Notes: generated from the sequence alone by a model not told the origin. A stretch of DNA of 64,000 nucleotides from Helicobacter labetoulli (GCF_003670275.1 NZ_QXJF01000004.1:63791-127790), one strand, 5' to 3'. Shown: positions 10,674 to 20,357, counted from the first letter of the stretch. Made by a program: numbers and translations.

Positions 10674-10679
10674 ATTATA
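10674..10679 (-). promoter_or_regulatory. Promoter -10 box for addA
   Basis: Perfect TATAAT on the minus strand, 73 bp from the addA start, in the divergent addA/cbpA gap. No -35 box is evident. The left arm of an 8-bp inverted repeat lies just upstream of it. Confidence 0.5.
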
Positions 10680-10683
10680 CCCC

Positions 10684-10724
10684 AAGTGTAAAACTTTTTG
10701 CAAATTTTAACCTTGATTACACTT
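10684..10724. promoter_or_regulatory. Inverted repeat between divergent addA and cbpA promoters; possible HspR operator
   Basis: AAGTGTAA (10684-10691) and its perfect reverse complement TTACACTT (10717-10724) flank a 25-bp centre. The left arm sits in the upstream region of the addA promoter and the right arm in the -35 region of cbpA. In H. pylori the repressor HspR binds the cbpA promoter and represses its own operon, and hspR is the second gene here. The arms do not match the classical HAIR repeat closely, so operator function is inference. Confidence 0.3.
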
Positions 10725-10737
10725 TGCTAAACTTTTA

Positions 10738-10746
10738 TGATACAAT
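10738..10746 (+). promoter_or_regulatory. Extended -10 promoter for cbpA-hspR
   Basis: TGATACAAT is an exact extended -10 element (TGN plus TACAAT) on the plus strand. It predicts a transcript start near 10753, about 40 bp before the cbpA ATG at 10794. This is the form typical of vegetative promoters in Helicobacter. Confidence 0.55.
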
Positions 10747-10793
10747 TACGCTTAAATTTAACTATAAATCACTATAAACTTAAGGAGTTATAT

Positions 10794-11687
10794 ATGTCAA
10801 AAAGTCTTTATGATACACTTGAAATCAGTGAAAATGCCTCACAAGAAGAGATTAAAAAAGCCTACCGCAAGCTTGCAAGAAAATATCACCCAGATATCAA
10901 CAAAGATTCTGGAGCGGAAGAAAAATTTAAAGAGATTAATGCCGCGTATGAAGTTTTAAGCGATGAGAATAAAAAAGCACAATATGACCGCTTTGGCGAT
11001 GCGATGTTTGGCGGACAAAACTTTCACGATTTTTCACGCTCACAAGGCAATGGAGCAAATCTTGATGATATTCTTTCCTCAATTTTTGGGCAAGGTGGAT
11101 TTAGTGCAGGCAATGGAAGTGGATTCTTCGGTGGAGGATTCAGCGGATTTGGTGGTGGCGGGGATTTTGGCTTTTCAAACTTCAATGCCCCAAATCTTGA
11201 TGTGCAAGAAAATATTCAAATTCCATTTGAAAATGCCGCACTTGGTGGGAGCTATCATTATAGCGGGAGAAGTGGGGGCTTTGATATTAAGATTCCCGTA
11301 GGACTAAAGGATAATGAAACAATCCGCCTAAAAGGCAAAGGAAACTCACACAATGGACGCTCTGGGGATTTGCTCCTTAAAGTCAAGGTGCTAGATTCAG
11401 CAGAATATGAGCGAATAGATGATGATCTCTATAAGAATATTGACATTTCACTAAAAACCGCTCTCTTTGGCGGCAAAGTCTCACTTGAAACACTCTATGG
11501 GCAAGTTACTCTCACAATCCCGCAAAATACAAAAAATAATCAAAAATTCCGCATTAAAGGCAAAGGGATTAAAAACCGCAAAAGTGGGATTTTTGGGGAT
11601 TTGTATGTGAAAAGTAATGTCATCTTACCTCACACAGATGAGCTAAGCAAAGAGGCACAAGTTGTGCTTAAAACACAACTTCCATAA
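10794..11687 (+). CDS. cbpA: DnaJ-family co-chaperone CbpA
   Basis: Type II J-domain co-chaperone that stimulates DnaK ATPase. The chosen ATG (10794) follows AAGGAG at 10782-10787; a longer reading frame upstream has no ribosome site. The J domain occupies about residues 1-66 with the catalytic HPD in YHPDINKD, followed by a Gly/Phe-rich linker (about 95-135, [15 protein letters not shown]) and the two DnaJ C-terminal beta domains ([15 protein letters not shown] and [17 protein letters not shown]). No zinc-finger cysteines, so CbpA rather than DnaJ. It is the first gene of the cbpA-hspR-rarA operon, the heat-shock regulatory locus of Helicobacter. Confidence 0.93.
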   Translation: MSKSLYDTLEISENASQEEIKKAYRKLARKYHPDINKDSGAEEKFKEINAAYEVLSDENKKAQYDRFGDAMFGGQNFHDFSRSQGNGANLDDILSSIFGQGGFSAGNGSGFFGGGFSGFGGGGDFGFSNFNAPNLDVQENIQIPFENAALGGSYHYSGRSGGFDIKIPVGLKDNETIRLKGKGNSHNGRSGDLLLKVKVLDSAEYERIDDDLYKNIDISLKTALFGGKVSLETLYGQVTLTIPQNTKNNQKFRIKGKGIKNRKSGIFGDLYVKSNVILPHTDELSKEAQVVLKTQLP

Positions 11688-11708
11688 ACCAAGTAAGGAG
11701 CAAACAAA

Positions 11709-12071
11709 ATGTATGGCTATGATGAACCTGTATATCTTATCAGTGTTGTGGCAAAGATTCTAGAGATTCACCCACAAACTTTGCGTCAATATGAAAAAGA
11801 GGGTTTAATCCAGCCCGGACGCACCGATGGCAAAATGCGTCTTTACTCACAACGCGATATTGATAAGATTAAAACCATACTCAAGCTTACACGCGATATG
11901 GGAGTAAATCTCGCAGGAGTGGATATTATCCTACGCTTAAAGGAACGACTTGATGAGCTTGATAAAATGGCAGGAGATTTGCGTGAGGATCTTGCCAAAC
12001 ATCAAGGCAAAACAAATGTTTTACAATCACATCAAAGCTCTTATGAAATTATTTTGTTTCAAAAAAAGTAA
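11709..12071 (+). CDS. hspR: Heat-shock repressor HspR (MerR family)
   Basis: A MerR-type winged helix-turn-helix repressor of chaperone genes. The 120 residues contain the typical start EPVYLISVVAKILEIHPQTL and the wing segment QYEKEGLIQPGRTDGKMRLY (about residues 29-48), then a helical dimerisation region (LDELDKMAGDLREDL). In H. pylori, HspR with HrcA represses groESL, hrcA-grpE-dnaK and its own cbpA-hspR operon. The gene starts 21 bp after cbpA behind AAGGAG and most likely controls the promoter region at 10684-10746. Confidence 0.93.
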   Translation: MYGYDEPVYLISVVAKILEIHPQTLRQYEKEGLIQPGRTDGKMRLYSQRDIDKIKTILKLTRDMGVNLAGVDIILRLKERLDELDKMAGDLREDLAKHQGKTNVLQSHQSSYEIILFQKK

Positions 12072-12080
12072 AGTCTGCAT

Positions 12081-13310
12081 TTGTTAAATCTCGCTTCCAT
12101 ACTCCGCCCAGAATCTTTGCAGGACTTCATCGCCCAAGAGCATATTCTTGCCTCCAATACCCCACTTTTTAAAATGTTAAAACACAATGCTGTGTCGCAT
12201 TGCTTTTTCTATGGACCGCCAGGTAGTGGCAAGACCACCCTTGCTACGCTTATTGCCAAAGAGCTGAATAAGCCTTTTGCTACTTATAATGCCACAAGTT
12301 TTAAAATAGAAGAGCTACGGCAATTTGTCAAAAGCTATGAAAACACATTGTTCCAGCCTATTATCTTTATTGATGAAGTTCATCGCCTCACCCGCACACA
12401 GCAAGAGGTTTTGCTCCCTATTATGGAATCTTATAGTGCTATCATCATAGGTGCTAGCACTTACAACCCCTTTCATTCCCTGACGAATGCTATCCGCTCT
12501 CGTAGCTTCATTTTTGAGCTAAAGCCCCATTCCGCAACGCATTTAGATTCTATTTTAGATAAGGCACTCACCTATTTAAAAGATAATAGAAATATGCACA
12601 TAGAGCTTGAATCCCAAGCAAGAGATTATCTCATTTCCTCAAGTGTGGGTGATGCTAGAGCTATGCTCAACCTCCTTGATGCCGCGATAAGCAGCGGAGA
12701 ATCAACAATCTCTCTTCATACTCTAAAAGCCCTGCGTCCTTACGCACTCCACGATGGAGCCAGTGAAAGCCAAAGCCACTACACACTTATAAGTGCATTA
12801 ATCAAATCCATACGCGGAAGCGATGTCAATGCGAGTGTATATTACCTTGCGCGTCTTATTGCTGCAAATGAGAATCCGGAATTTATCGCGAGGCGACTTG
12901 TGATTCTAGCAAGTGAAGATATTGGCAATGCCAACCCAAATGCGTTAAATCTCGCCACTAGCACAATGATGGCTGTGAGTAAAATCGGTTATCCTGAATC
13001 CCGCATTATCTTGTCTCAATGTGTGATTTATCTCGCCTCTTCACCCAAAAGCAACACCGCCTATAATGCCATAAATGCCGCACTTGCCTCTATCAAACAA
13101 GGCTGTGTGCTAGAAGTGCCTAAGCAGATTTTGCCTGATTCTAGCTCCTATCTCTATCCACACGATTTTGGTGGCTGGGTAGAGCAGAGCTACCTTACAC
13201 AAGATTTGGATTTTATAGAATCCACAAACAAAGGCTTTGAAAAAACGCTCAATGAATGGCTAGAAAAAATCAAAGGCATAAGCAAGAATAAAGGGGCGGA
13301 GAATGCCTAG
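12081..13310 (+). CDS. rarA: Replication-associated recombination protein RarA (AAA+ ATPase)
   Basis: RarA/MgsA is a AAA+ clamp-loader-like ATPase acting at stalled replication forks. Signatures: Walker A FYGPPGSGKTTLATLI (about residues 43-58), Walker B IIFIDEVHRLTRTQQE, sensor region RSRSFIFELKPHS, and C-terminal RarA domain (VYYLARLIAANENPEFIARR, ASEDIGNANP). The start is a TTG at 12081, 9 bp after hspR; it gives the expected family N-terminus (NLASILRPESLQDFIAQEHI), and there is no suitable ATG. The ribosome site is weak, so coupling to hspR translation is likely. At 409 residues it is normal in length. Confidence 0.92.
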   Translation: MLNLASILRPESLQDFIAQEHILASNTPLFKMLKHNAVSHCFFYGPPGSGKTTLATLIAKELNKPFATYNATSFKIEELRQFVKSYENTLFQPIIFIDEVHRLTRTQQEVLLPIMESYSAIIIGASTYNPFHSLTNAIRSRSFIFELKPHSATHLDSILDKALTYLKDNRNMHIELESQARDYLISSSVGDARAMLNLLDAAISSGESTISLHTLKALRPYALHDGASESQSHYTLISALIKSIRGSDVNASVYYLARLIAANENPEFIARRLVILASEDIGNANPNALNLATSTMMAVSKIGYPESRIILSQCVIYLASSPKSNTAYNAINAALASIKQGCVLEVPKQILPDSSSYLYPHDFGGWVEQSYLTQDLDFIESTNKGFEKTLNEWLEKIKGISKNKGAENA

Positions 13311-14202
13311 ATTCACGCTTAGTTTCACACTTATTGTCTTGTATATGCTGTGTGCTATGCCTTATGCTTTTGGAGCGGGTATTGATGTCAATCCCGATAA
13401 ACGCGGTTGGCATATCGAGCTAAAGCGTATCTCAACAAATCTTAGCTCCACTACCATTAGCGGGCAAGATGAGTATGTGAAGTTTTCAGATAGCCGTATT
13501 AAGGGTGATTCACAGCTTATTACACAAGGACATTTTGATTTGGGACTTGACTTTTACGCACCGCGTTATGTTGTGTTTAACTCCGCTCTTGCAGAGTATG
13601 GACGCACAATCCTTGTAAGAGAAAATGAAAAAATCAGCAACACCACACTAGATAGAATCTTAATATCCACAGACTATACACACAGAATCTGGTATATCCC
13701 CACATTTGCCGGAGGCTTTGAAATTGGTCCATCTATCAAGGCAAACTATCAAACCGGCTTTGAAAACAAACGGCAAATTACGCGGTTGAATGCTGGAATC
13801 AAGCTCTTTGATGGGGTGTATGTCAAAGATTTACATCTTAATGCCTTTAGCGAAAAGGACTTTGCCCTAAAAACAGAATCTGAAAACTACGGCTGGGAGG
13901 GTGGCATCAAGCTTGAATATAAATTTCAACAAGGCTCAAAGTTTTATTGCTTCACAAGCTTCCGCTATTACCTTTATAGCTCCGCTCCAAAAGAATATAA
14001 TCCACTCTATCAGCTAGAGGTGGAAGTCCGTTTAGATACAAAATTTTATAAAAGATTAGCCATTGCTCCATTTGTGAAGTATTATGCCCTGCAAGGACGC
14101 AATATCCCAACAAAAGGCGATAACCTTCTACTTGGATTCTCACTCTCATTTGGGCATATTTTCCTTGATGCAACAAGAAAGCAGGAACTAGCCCCACTAT
14201 AA
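13303..14202 (+). CDS. Putative outer-membrane beta-barrel protein
   Basis: A 299-residue exported protein with a signal peptide (about residues 1-24, ending YAFGAG). The mature part alternates short beta strands with aromatic ends and turns (for example GHFDLGLDFYAPRYVVF, FYCFTSFRYYLY, LLLGFSLSFGHIFLDA), the pattern of an outer-membrane barrel. The last strand-like segment is followed by a short charged tail instead of ending in the classical terminal Phe. It overlaps the rarA stop by 8 bp, so is co-translated with rarA. Substrate or function unknown. Confidence 0.7.
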   Translation: MPRFTLSFTLIVLYMLCAMPYAFGAGIDVNPDKRGWHIELKRISTNLSSTTISGQDEYVKFSDSRIKGDSQLITQGHFDLGLDFYAPRYVVFNSALAEYGRTILVRENEKISNTTLDRILISTDYTHRIWYIPTFAGGFEIGPSIKANYQTGFENKRQITRLNAGIKLFDGVYVKDLHLNAFSEKDFALKTESENYGWEGGIKLEYKFQQGSKFYCFTSFRYYLYSSAPKEYNPLYQLEVEVRLDTKFYKRLAIAPFVKYYALQGRNIPTKGDNLLLGFSLSFGHIFLDATRKQELAPL

Positions 14203-14439
14203 AGCTTAAATTTACAAGAAAACTACAATGATATAAAACAAAGCACGATAGGAAAGCTTAAAATATTTTTACAAAATCTTACTTTATAGAATTTTGTAGT
14301 CTTGTATTTATATTATATAAATTGCAAAAGTCTTTTAGATTCTAAATCCTAGCACCTATTACCGCTATTTGTCTTAAAGCAATACAAAATGGAAAAAAAT
14401 GCTAAAAATGATAACTATCTTGATAATAAAATTTAAAAT

Positions 14440-15771
14440 CTACAACCCATATCTAGCGATTTTATGACGCAAAACCTCTATATTCATACCAAGCATATCA
14501 CTTGCTTTTTGTAAATCATTTTGAGATTGCAAAAGCGTTTGGGCAATAAGCTGTTTTTCTAGCTCGCTTATGCCCTGCTTTGGTGAAGTGCCTCCACCAA
14601 AGGCTTGATTGCGAGATTCTAAAAACAAATCTTTAGGACTTATCTCTTCACTTTCACTTAAAATCCCAGCCCGCTCCACGACTGAAAGCAATTCTCGCAC
14701 ATTACCATACCATTCATATGAGAGCAACGCCTCTTTTGCCTCTTTGGAAAATCTCTTTTGCCCTAAGCCATACTGCATACATACAGATTCTAGCTTCCAC
14801 TCACTTAAAGGCAAAATCTCCTCTTTTCTTTCTTTGAGTGGAGAGACAGGCAAAGGAATGGTCTGCAAACGGAAAAACAAATCTTCCCTAAACTCATTTT
14901 TGGCAATTTTAGCCTGAATATTAGCATTTGTCGCGGAAATAAAACGCACATCAATTTTAATGGGCTTTGAGCTCCCTAAGCGTGTAACACTCTTTTCTTG
15001 CAAAACACGCAAAAGCTTTGCTTGAAGAGCTAAAGGCATTTCACCAATCTCATCTAAAAACACACTTCCACCATTAGCGTCTTCTAAAATACCCGGTTTT
15101 GTGCTTGTAGCGTCTGTAAAAGCTCCCTTTTCATAGCCAAAAAGTTCAGATTCTAATAAATGCTCGGGGATTGCTGCCATATTAATGGCGATAAATGGTG
15201 CATTAGCACGGGAAGAGTTTTTATGAATAAAGTTAGCAAATACATCTTTACCAACCCCGCTTTGCCCCAAAATCAGCACACTTGCATCTGTTTTAGCTAC
15301 TTTAAGTGCAATATTTTTTGCTTCCTCTAATTTTGGAGAAGTGGATATAAAGTCTTTAGTAAGATTCTGTGATTTATGAGAATGCGTAGAATCTTGAGCT
15401 TTTGTGGGGCTTTGCGTGATTGTATGTACGCGGTGGCTTCGCTCTATGGCTTCAATAAGCGCTTCTATCTCAAAACCTTTCACAAGAAAGTCTTTCACGC
15501 CCAAGCGGATAGACTTAATTGCATTTTGCACGGAGGCGTTACCTGTGATGACAATGGCTTCATATCGCCCATTTAGCTCTTGTAAAAAGCTTAATCCATC
15601 CATTTGAGGCATATTAATATCAGTAATCACAAGATGAAAACTATCATCAAGCTTTTTTAGAGCATCTTTTGGATTCTTAAAACTTACAATCTCATATTGC
15701 GGATAGTCTTCAAACGCCGTTTCAAGCGACTTTCTATAATTAATATCATCTTCTATAATGGCAATTTTCAT
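14440..15771 (-). CDS. flgR: Sigma-54-dependent response regulator FlgR
   Basis: FlgR, phosphorylated by FlgS, activates RNA polymerase with sigma-54 at flagellar rod and hook genes. Receiver domain, residues 1-115, with phosphoacceptor Asp51 (VITDINMPQMDG), acidic pocket Glu7-Asp8-Asp9 and Lys98. AAA+ domain with Walker A GQSGVGKD (Lys175), sigma-54 contact loop GAFTDA (216-221, in place of GAFTGA) and Walker B VFLDEIGEMP (Asp240-Glu241). A Fis-type helix-turn-helix, residues about 400-443 (KASDMLGMNIEVLRHKIARY), is present; H. pylori FlgR lacks it, C. jejuni FlgR has it. Its partner flgS is at 34712-35770. It overlaps the upstream gene by 4 bp. Confidence 0.93.
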   Translation of the reverse strand: MKIAIIEDDINYRKSLETAFEDYPQYEIVSFKNPKDALKKLDDSFHLVITDINMPQMDGLSFLQELNGRYEAIVITGNASVQNAIKSIRLGVKDFLVKGFEIEALIEAIERSHRVHTITQSPTKAQDSTHSHKSQNLTKDFISTSPKLEEAKNIALKVAKTDASVLILGQSGVGKDVFANFIHKNSSRANAPFIAINMAAIPEHLLESELFGYEKGAFTDATSTKPGILEDANGGSVFLDEIGEMPLALQAKLLRVLQEKSVTRLGSSKPIKIDVRFISATNANIQAKIAKNEFREDLFFRLQTIPLPVSPLKERKEEILPLSEWKLESVCMQYGLGQKRFSKEAKEALLSYEWYGNVRELLSVVERAGILSESEEISPKDLFLESRNQAFGGGTSPKQGISELEKQLIAQTLLQSQNDLQKASDMLGMNIEVLRHKIARYGL

Positions 15772-16241
15772 CTCTCCCCCTTAGCTAAAATATACATCAC
15801 TATACTTTTATCAACAAGCTTTGCTCTAACTCTTGTGGGAGCTATCTCAAGGCTTACTTTTGAGCTTATGGCGTTATTTCTACCTTTTGTGCTTTCACGC
15901 ACATTGACTTCGTGCGTATATAAACACTCAAGCACCTGCTCCTTTTCTTGCTTCAAAATAGATGAGATAAAATAGGGCATATCGTCCATAATAAGATAGC
16001 TACTCGCATCAATCTCGCATTCTTTTGTGATATGATACCCGCTCTTTTCCTGCATTACTTGCGACACGCGGTAACGCTCACGCTGAGCTAGATTGTCTTG
16101 ACTAACAATCTTGTATGAGATAAGTAGCTCAACTTCAACTCCATCAAACCGCTCATCATAAGGGAGCAAATCAAGCTTGTTTGCCCCAAATGCATAAAGC
16201 CAAGTGCCAAGCATAAACCACGCTACAAGTTTATAACGCAT
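15768..16241 (-). CDS. Conserved hypothetical exported protein between gyrA and flgR
   Basis: A 157-residue protein with a cleavable signal peptide (MRYKLVAWFMLGTWLYAFGA, residues 1-20). The mature part has a beta-rich look (VEVELLISYKIVSQ, RVRAKLVDKSIVMYIL) and one Cys pair (Cys85 in KECEIDA region and Cys in LECLYTHE). The position between gyrA and flgR is the same as an uncharacterised gene in H. pylori. It starts 19 bp after gyrA and overlaps flgR by 4 bp, so all three are one transcript. A flagellar or envelope role would be a guess. Confidence 0.75.
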   Translation of the reverse strand: MRYKLVAWFMLGTWLYAFGANKLDLLPYDERFDGVEVELLISYKIVSQDNLAQRERYRVSQVMQEKSGYHITKECEIDASSYLIMDDMPYFISSILKQEKEQVLECLYTHEVNVRESTKGRNNAISSKVSLEIAPTRVRAKLVDKSIVMYILAKGER

Positions 16242-16260
16242 AGAATCTCCTATTCTTGCA

Positions 16261-18738
16261 CTAATCTTCTTGTGTTAATCCCTCTTGCTCTTCTTCATCT
16301 TCTTTTGGCTCTTTAGGGCAAACATTAGCATAAGCCACCTTATCATTGCCAACATTGACAATTTTCACGCCACTTGTATTACGCCCTGCTTCGCGTATAG
16401 CTTCAGTATCTACGCGTATCATTTTCCCTGAGCTTGTCAGCACCATCAAATCCATATTTTCATCATTAATATTCACTACACTTACAAGCTTACCTGTTTT
16501 TGGTGTAAGCTTCATTACAATCACGCCTTTGCCCGCACGACTTTGGAGACGATACTCTCCTGCTAGTGTTTGCTTGCCGATACCTTGCTCACTCACGGTT
16601 AAAAGCTTATCTGTATCACTTGTGATTGTTGTCGCCGCAATGACACAATCTTCACTTGCTTTAAACTTAATACCCGTTACCCCTCGGCTCGCACGCCCAA
16701 TTTCGCGTAGTTCATCAATGCCAAAACGGATACACATACCTTGGAAAGTAGCGATAAACAACTCTTTGACAGCAGAATCCACAATATGTGCAGTTACAAG
16801 TTCATCGTTCTCATCAAGGTTAATCGCCCTTACACCCACGCTGCGAATATTACTATATTCTTTAAGATTTGTGCGTTTGACAATACCATTTTTGGTAAAG
16901 AATACAAGCGATTTATCATCGTTAAAATCAGTCGTTGTGATGGTTGCCATAATCTTTTCATCAGGGGAAAGATTAATAAGATTTACAACTGCCTTACCAA
17001 TAGCTGTGCGTCCTGCTTCTGGAATCTTATAGACTTTGAGCCAATAGAGCTGTCCTTTATTAGTAACAAACATAATCGTATCGTGCGTATTTGCCACAAA
17101 GAAAGATTCAATAAAGTCATCTTCGTGCGTATTCCCGCTAATCTTACCTTTACCACCACGATTTTGCTTTTCATAAGTTTTAAGTAGCACTCGCTTGACA
17201 TAGCCGCGATGACTCATTGTTACCACAACTTTTTCATTTGGGATTAAATCCTCTATATCAATGCTGTCATAGTCCTCTTCAATCTGTGTTTTGCGTTTGG
17301 AGCTAAACTTTTCTTTTATCTCTAAAAGCTCATCTTTTACGATACTTTTTAACTTTTCTTCACTTTTAAGGATAGATTCTAAATATGCGATTTGTTCTTG
17401 TAGCTCGGCATATTCCGCATTAATCTTATCTCGCTCTAACCCTGTCAAGCGTTGCAAACGCATTTCAAGAATAGCTTTAGCTTGCAATTCACTGAGCTTA
17501 AATCTCTCTACCAAAGCATTTTTTGCTTCTTCTGAATCTTTTGATGAGCGAATAATACGGATAATCTCATCAATATTATCAAGTGCGATGATTAAACCCT
17601 CTAAAATATGTGCTCTAGCCTTAGCCTTTTCAAGCTCAAAAATGCTTCTACGGATAATAATAGTCTTACGATGAGAGATGAAAATCTGCAATAGCTCAAG
17701 AAGATTAAAAATCTTTGGCTCTTTATTATTAATCGCAAGAAGTATGATTCCAAAGGTGCTTTCCATCGTTGTGGATTTAAAAAGATGATTCAGCACTATC
17801 TCACTCATCGCATCGCGTTTTAGCTCAATAACTACGCGTATCCCTTCCCTATCGCTTTCATCTCGCACTTCAGCAATACCCTCAATAATTTTCTCTTTAG
17901 CAAGTTCGGAGATTTGCTCTACAAGCTTGGCTTTATTGACTTGATAAGGCACTTCATCAATGACAATCACATCTTTTGTCTTTGTTTTTTCAATATGCAC
18001 TTTAGCGCGCACACGGATTCTGCCTCGCCCAGTGCGGTAAGCCTCTAAGATACCCGCCTTACCATAGATAATACCACCTGTTGGGAAGTCTGGTCCTTGA
18101 ACAATATCAAGCACATCATCAACATTTTGTGTATTATTATCAATCACAAAAATAAGCGCGTCAATAATCTCATCAATACGATGTGGCGGAATAGAAGTCG
18201 CCATACCCACAGCAATACCGCTTGAACCATTTACAAGCAAATTGGGGATTCTACTAGGCAGGACATCTGGCTCACTTAGCGTGTTATCATAGTTTGGCAC
18301 AAACTCCACCGTGTCCTTATCAATATCGCGTAGCATTTCTTCACTCGCACTTGTCATACGCGCTTCTGTATAACGCATAGCCGCCGCACCATCACCATCA
18401 ATAGAGCCAAAGTTCCCCTGCCCATCTACAAGCTCAAGTCGCATAGAAAAGTCCTGTGCCATACGCACAAGCGCATCATACACAGCTATATCGCCGTGCG
18501 GGTGATATTTACCAATCACATCGCCAACAATCCTAGCACTTTTCTTATAAGGGCGGCGGGGAGATAGGCTTAGCTCATTCATTGCATACAAGATTCTTCT
18601 ATGCACCGGTTTAAGTCCATCTTTAGCATCTGGTAATGCCCGCCCCACAATAACACTCATTGAATAATCAAGATAACTCTCTTTAATAGAATCATCAATC
18701 TTTACTTCTATGCTTTTATTTTCTAGCAAGCTATCCAT
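16261..18738 (-). CDS. gyrA: DNA gyrase subunit A
   Basis: Type IIA topoisomerase subunit that cuts and rejoins DNA; with GyrB it introduces negative supercoils. At 825 residues it is full length. The catalytic tyrosine is Tyr123 in AMRYTEARM. The C-terminal beta-pinwheel contains the GyrA box QNRGGKGK. The quinolone-resistance region reads [16 protein letters not shown]: residue 84 is Ile (codon ATA at 18489-18487), at the position of E. coli Ser83, C. jejuni Thr86 and H. pylori Asn87, while Asp88 is unchanged. Ile here is a known quinolone-resistance substitution in relatives. First gene of gyrA-ORF-flgR. Confidence 0.97.
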   Translation of the reverse strand: MDSLLENKSIEVKIDDSIKESYLDYSMSVIVGRALPDAKDGLKPVHRRILYAMNELSLSPRRPYKKSARIVGDVIGKYHPHGDIAVYDALVRMAQDFSMRLELVDGQGNFGSIDGDGAAAMRYTEARMTSASEEMLRDIDKDTVEFVPNYDNTLSEPDVLPSRIPNLLVNGSSGIAVGMATSIPPHRIDEIIDALIFVIDNNTQNVDDVLDIVQGPDFPTGGIIYGKAGILEAYRTGRGRIRVRAKVHIEKTKTKDVIVIDEVPYQVNKAKLVEQISELAKEKIIEGIAEVRDESDREGIRVVIELKRDAMSEIVLNHLFKSTTMESTFGIILLAINNKEPKIFNLLELLQIFISHRKTIIIRRSIFELEKAKARAHILEGLIIALDNIDEIIRIIRSSKDSEEAKNALVERFKLSELQAKAILEMRLQRLTGLERDKINAEYAELQEQIAYLESILKSEEKLKSIVKDELLEIKEKFSSKRKTQIEEDYDSIDIEDLIPNEKVVVTMSHRGYVKRVLLKTYEKQNRGGKGKISGNTHEDDFIESFFVANTHDTIMFVTNKGQLYWLKVYKIPEAGRTAIGKAVVNLINLSPDEKIMATITTTDFNDDKSLVFFTKNGIVKRTNLKEYSNIRSVGVRAINLDENDELVTAHIVDSAVKELFIATFQGMCIRFGIDELREIGRASRGVTGIKFKASEDCVIAATTITSDTDKLLTVSEQGIGKQTLAGEYRLQSRAGKGVIVMKLTPKTGKLVSVVNINDENMDLMVLTSSGKMIRVDTEAIREAGRNTSGVKIVNVGNDKVAYANVCPKEPKEDEEEQEGLTQED

Positions 18739-18818
18739 TCTCTCTCCAAAATGATTTTTTAAGGCAGGATTCTAGCCCAAATTGACTAAAAATAGGCTTA
18801 CTTCTAAGCAAAAAGAAC

Positions 18819-18824
18819 TATAAT
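18819..18824 (+). promoter_or_regulatory. Promoter -10 box for the LysE-family gene
   Basis: A perfect TATAAT on the plus strand, 30 bp before the start codon at 18855, in the divergent gap between gyrA and the exporter gene. Confidence 0.5.
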
Positions 18825-18854
18825 AACCCATTTATCTTTTCCCAAAGGTTTGTT

Positions 18855-19466
18855 ATGGATAGTATAGAAAAAATCGTTATTCTTTGCCTTATGGGCTTTT
18901 TTGGTGCAATCACACCCGGACCTGATATTTTACTCACACTCAAAACAACTCTTCGGTATGGAATTTTGCAAGGATTTAAAGTGCTTTTTGGCATAGCAAG
19001 TGGGTGGTTTTTGTATCTAGGGATTATTTATGTGGGGCTAAGCCATTGGCTTAATACCCCCATTACACAGCTTATCCTTAGCTTTGTTGGTGGAGGCTAT
19101 TTGCTCTATCTTGCTTTTGCTATGCTAAATGCCACGCCCTACACACTAGATTCTACGCACAATGTCAAAAAAGATGGCTTTTTGCAGGGCTTAATCCTTA
19201 ATGTCTCTAATCCTAAGGCTATTTTGTTTTTTATCTTTTTGGTTACACCTTTTGTTGATGAAAATATCAAACTTGGACTTGTGGCGTTGTGGTGTTCGCT
19301 TTTTGCCGCTTTTGTTTTTGTGATTTTGAGTGCAAACATAGCAAGAAGTTACATTAATGCAAAGACTTTTTATGTGATTGATAGAATCTGTGGCGTTTTA
19401 TTTGCTATTTTTGCGTGGCTTTTGTGCTTTGAATGTGGAGAGATTGTTGCTACATTATTGCTTTAA
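18855..19466 (+). CDS. LysE/RhtB-family amino-acid exporter
   Basis: A 203-residue inner-membrane protein with about six hydrophobic helices, the size and shape of LysE/RhtB exporters. The family signature is at the N-terminus: GFFGAITPGPDILLTLKTTLRYG (consecutive part near residues 14-36), with the TPGPD motif conserved. A second conserved patch is GLILNVSNPKAILFF near the middle. The family exports amino acids such as lysine, threonine or homoserine; which one cannot be told here. It is a single plus-strand gene between gyrA and a convergent ankyrin gene, with its own promoter. Confidence 0.88.
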   Translation: MDSIEKIVILCLMGFFGAITPGPDILLTLKTTLRYGILQGFKVLFGIASGWFLYLGIIYVGLSHWLNTPITQLILSFVGGGYLLYLAFAMLNATPYTLDSTHNVKKDGFLQGLILNVSNPKAILFFIFLVTPFVDENIKLGLVALWCSLFAAFVFVILSANIARSYINAKTFYVIDRICGVLFAIFAWLLCFECGEIVATLLL

Positions 19467-19503
19467 TTTCACGAGATTCTATAACAAGATTCTAGGGCTA
19501 GAT

Positions 19504-20346
19504 CTACCACAGCCGCAATTCTGTATTTGTCTTTTTATACAGGCTATCGCCCTTTCCATCAAGGTCATATTCCACTGCAAAGCCATATTTTATATCCGTA
19601 ACACCTGATTTTTTAATGCGGATATTCTCATAAGTATCAGTTGGGATTTTTAAGCTCCCCACAGATGCATTTGAACGCGGTGGAATCTTTTTGCTCACTT
19701 CCGCTTCGCTGATTAAATCTCCATTGATATACAATGCAATGTAATTAATAGTAGCAAACTTATCGCTTGTATTGTTAATGCTGATATTCACGCTTCCTTG
19801 CCCAAGATTAAATGAAGAGGCATTGAGCGTAATATCAGCATTTTTAATACTCACAGTAGGCAGAGAGCGAGTAGCTAAAATATAACGCGCAGGTGTATCG
19901 CCCTTATGATTTTCCGCATACATATCCGCACCATTAGAAAGTAAAAGGCTTATCATTTCAGGATTCTTTTTCATCACTGCATAATGCAGGGGCGTATTTC
20001 CCAAATGCTCATCGGCAACTTTGACTTTAGCCCCCTTGCTAATCAATGCTTTAGCAAATTTGAGATTATTCAAAGCCACAACCTTAAGCAATGGTGTCTC
20101 GCCGTGAGAGACCGCATTGACATCAGCTCCGCGTTCAATCAAAAGATATAAAATCTCTAGATTCCCTTTCCTTGCCGCATCATAAAGCGGTGTGCTTCCA
20201 CGCAGTCTAGCTTCAATGTCAGCCCCAAGATTTATGCCCTTACGCACCTCTGTGTAGTCATTGCTAAAAAGCAAATAATTATATCTATCATTTGCTCCAT
20301 AGCTTAGACTTACAATAATGGCTAATATTGCTAAGTAGATTCTCAT
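19504..20346 (-). CDS. Exported ankyrin-repeat protein
   Basis: A 280-residue protein with a signal peptide (MRIYLAILAIIVSLSYGAND), about four ankyrin repeats between residues 28 and 160 (GSTPLYDAARKGNLEILYLLIERGA-type units; TPLHYAVMKKNPEMISLLLSNGA), and a C-terminal beta-sandwich-like domain (about 165-275) with extracellular-type spacing (NTSDKFATINYIALYINGD). Ankyrin repeats mediate protein contacts; the signal peptide places it in the periplasm. It precedes the convergent exporter gene and follows the HIT gene by 11 bp, so it is the last gene of the uvrA-ddl-murF-HIT series. Partner unknown. Confidence 0.85.
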   Translation of the reverse strand: MRIYLAILAIIVSLSYGANDRYNYLLFSNDYTEVRKGINLGADIEARLRGSTPLYDAARKGNLEILYLLIERGADVNAVSHGETPLLKVVALNNLKFAKALISKGAKVKVADEHLGNTPLHYAVMKKNPEMISLLLSNGADMYAENHKGDTPARYILATRSLPTVSIKNADITLNASSFNLGQGSVNISINNTSDKFATINYIALYINGDLISEAEVSKKIPPRSNASVGSLKIPTDTYENIRIKKSGVTDIKYGFAVEYDLDGKGDSLYKKTNTELRLW

Positions 20347-20357
20347 TTTTGCTCCTT

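Noticed and set aside
14203-14439. Gene or RNA in the 237-bp gap between the outer-membrane protein and flgR
   Set aside because: Very AT-rich with only a weak 7-bp inverted repeat (ACAAAAT 14271-14277, ATTTTGT 14291-14297); convergent gene ends explain it.
16346-17032. Long open frame of 228 codons on the plus strand
   Set aside because: It lies fully antisense to the gyrA C-terminal domain, which is a certain gene, and its translation is Ser/Thr/Pro-rich as expected for a shadow frame.
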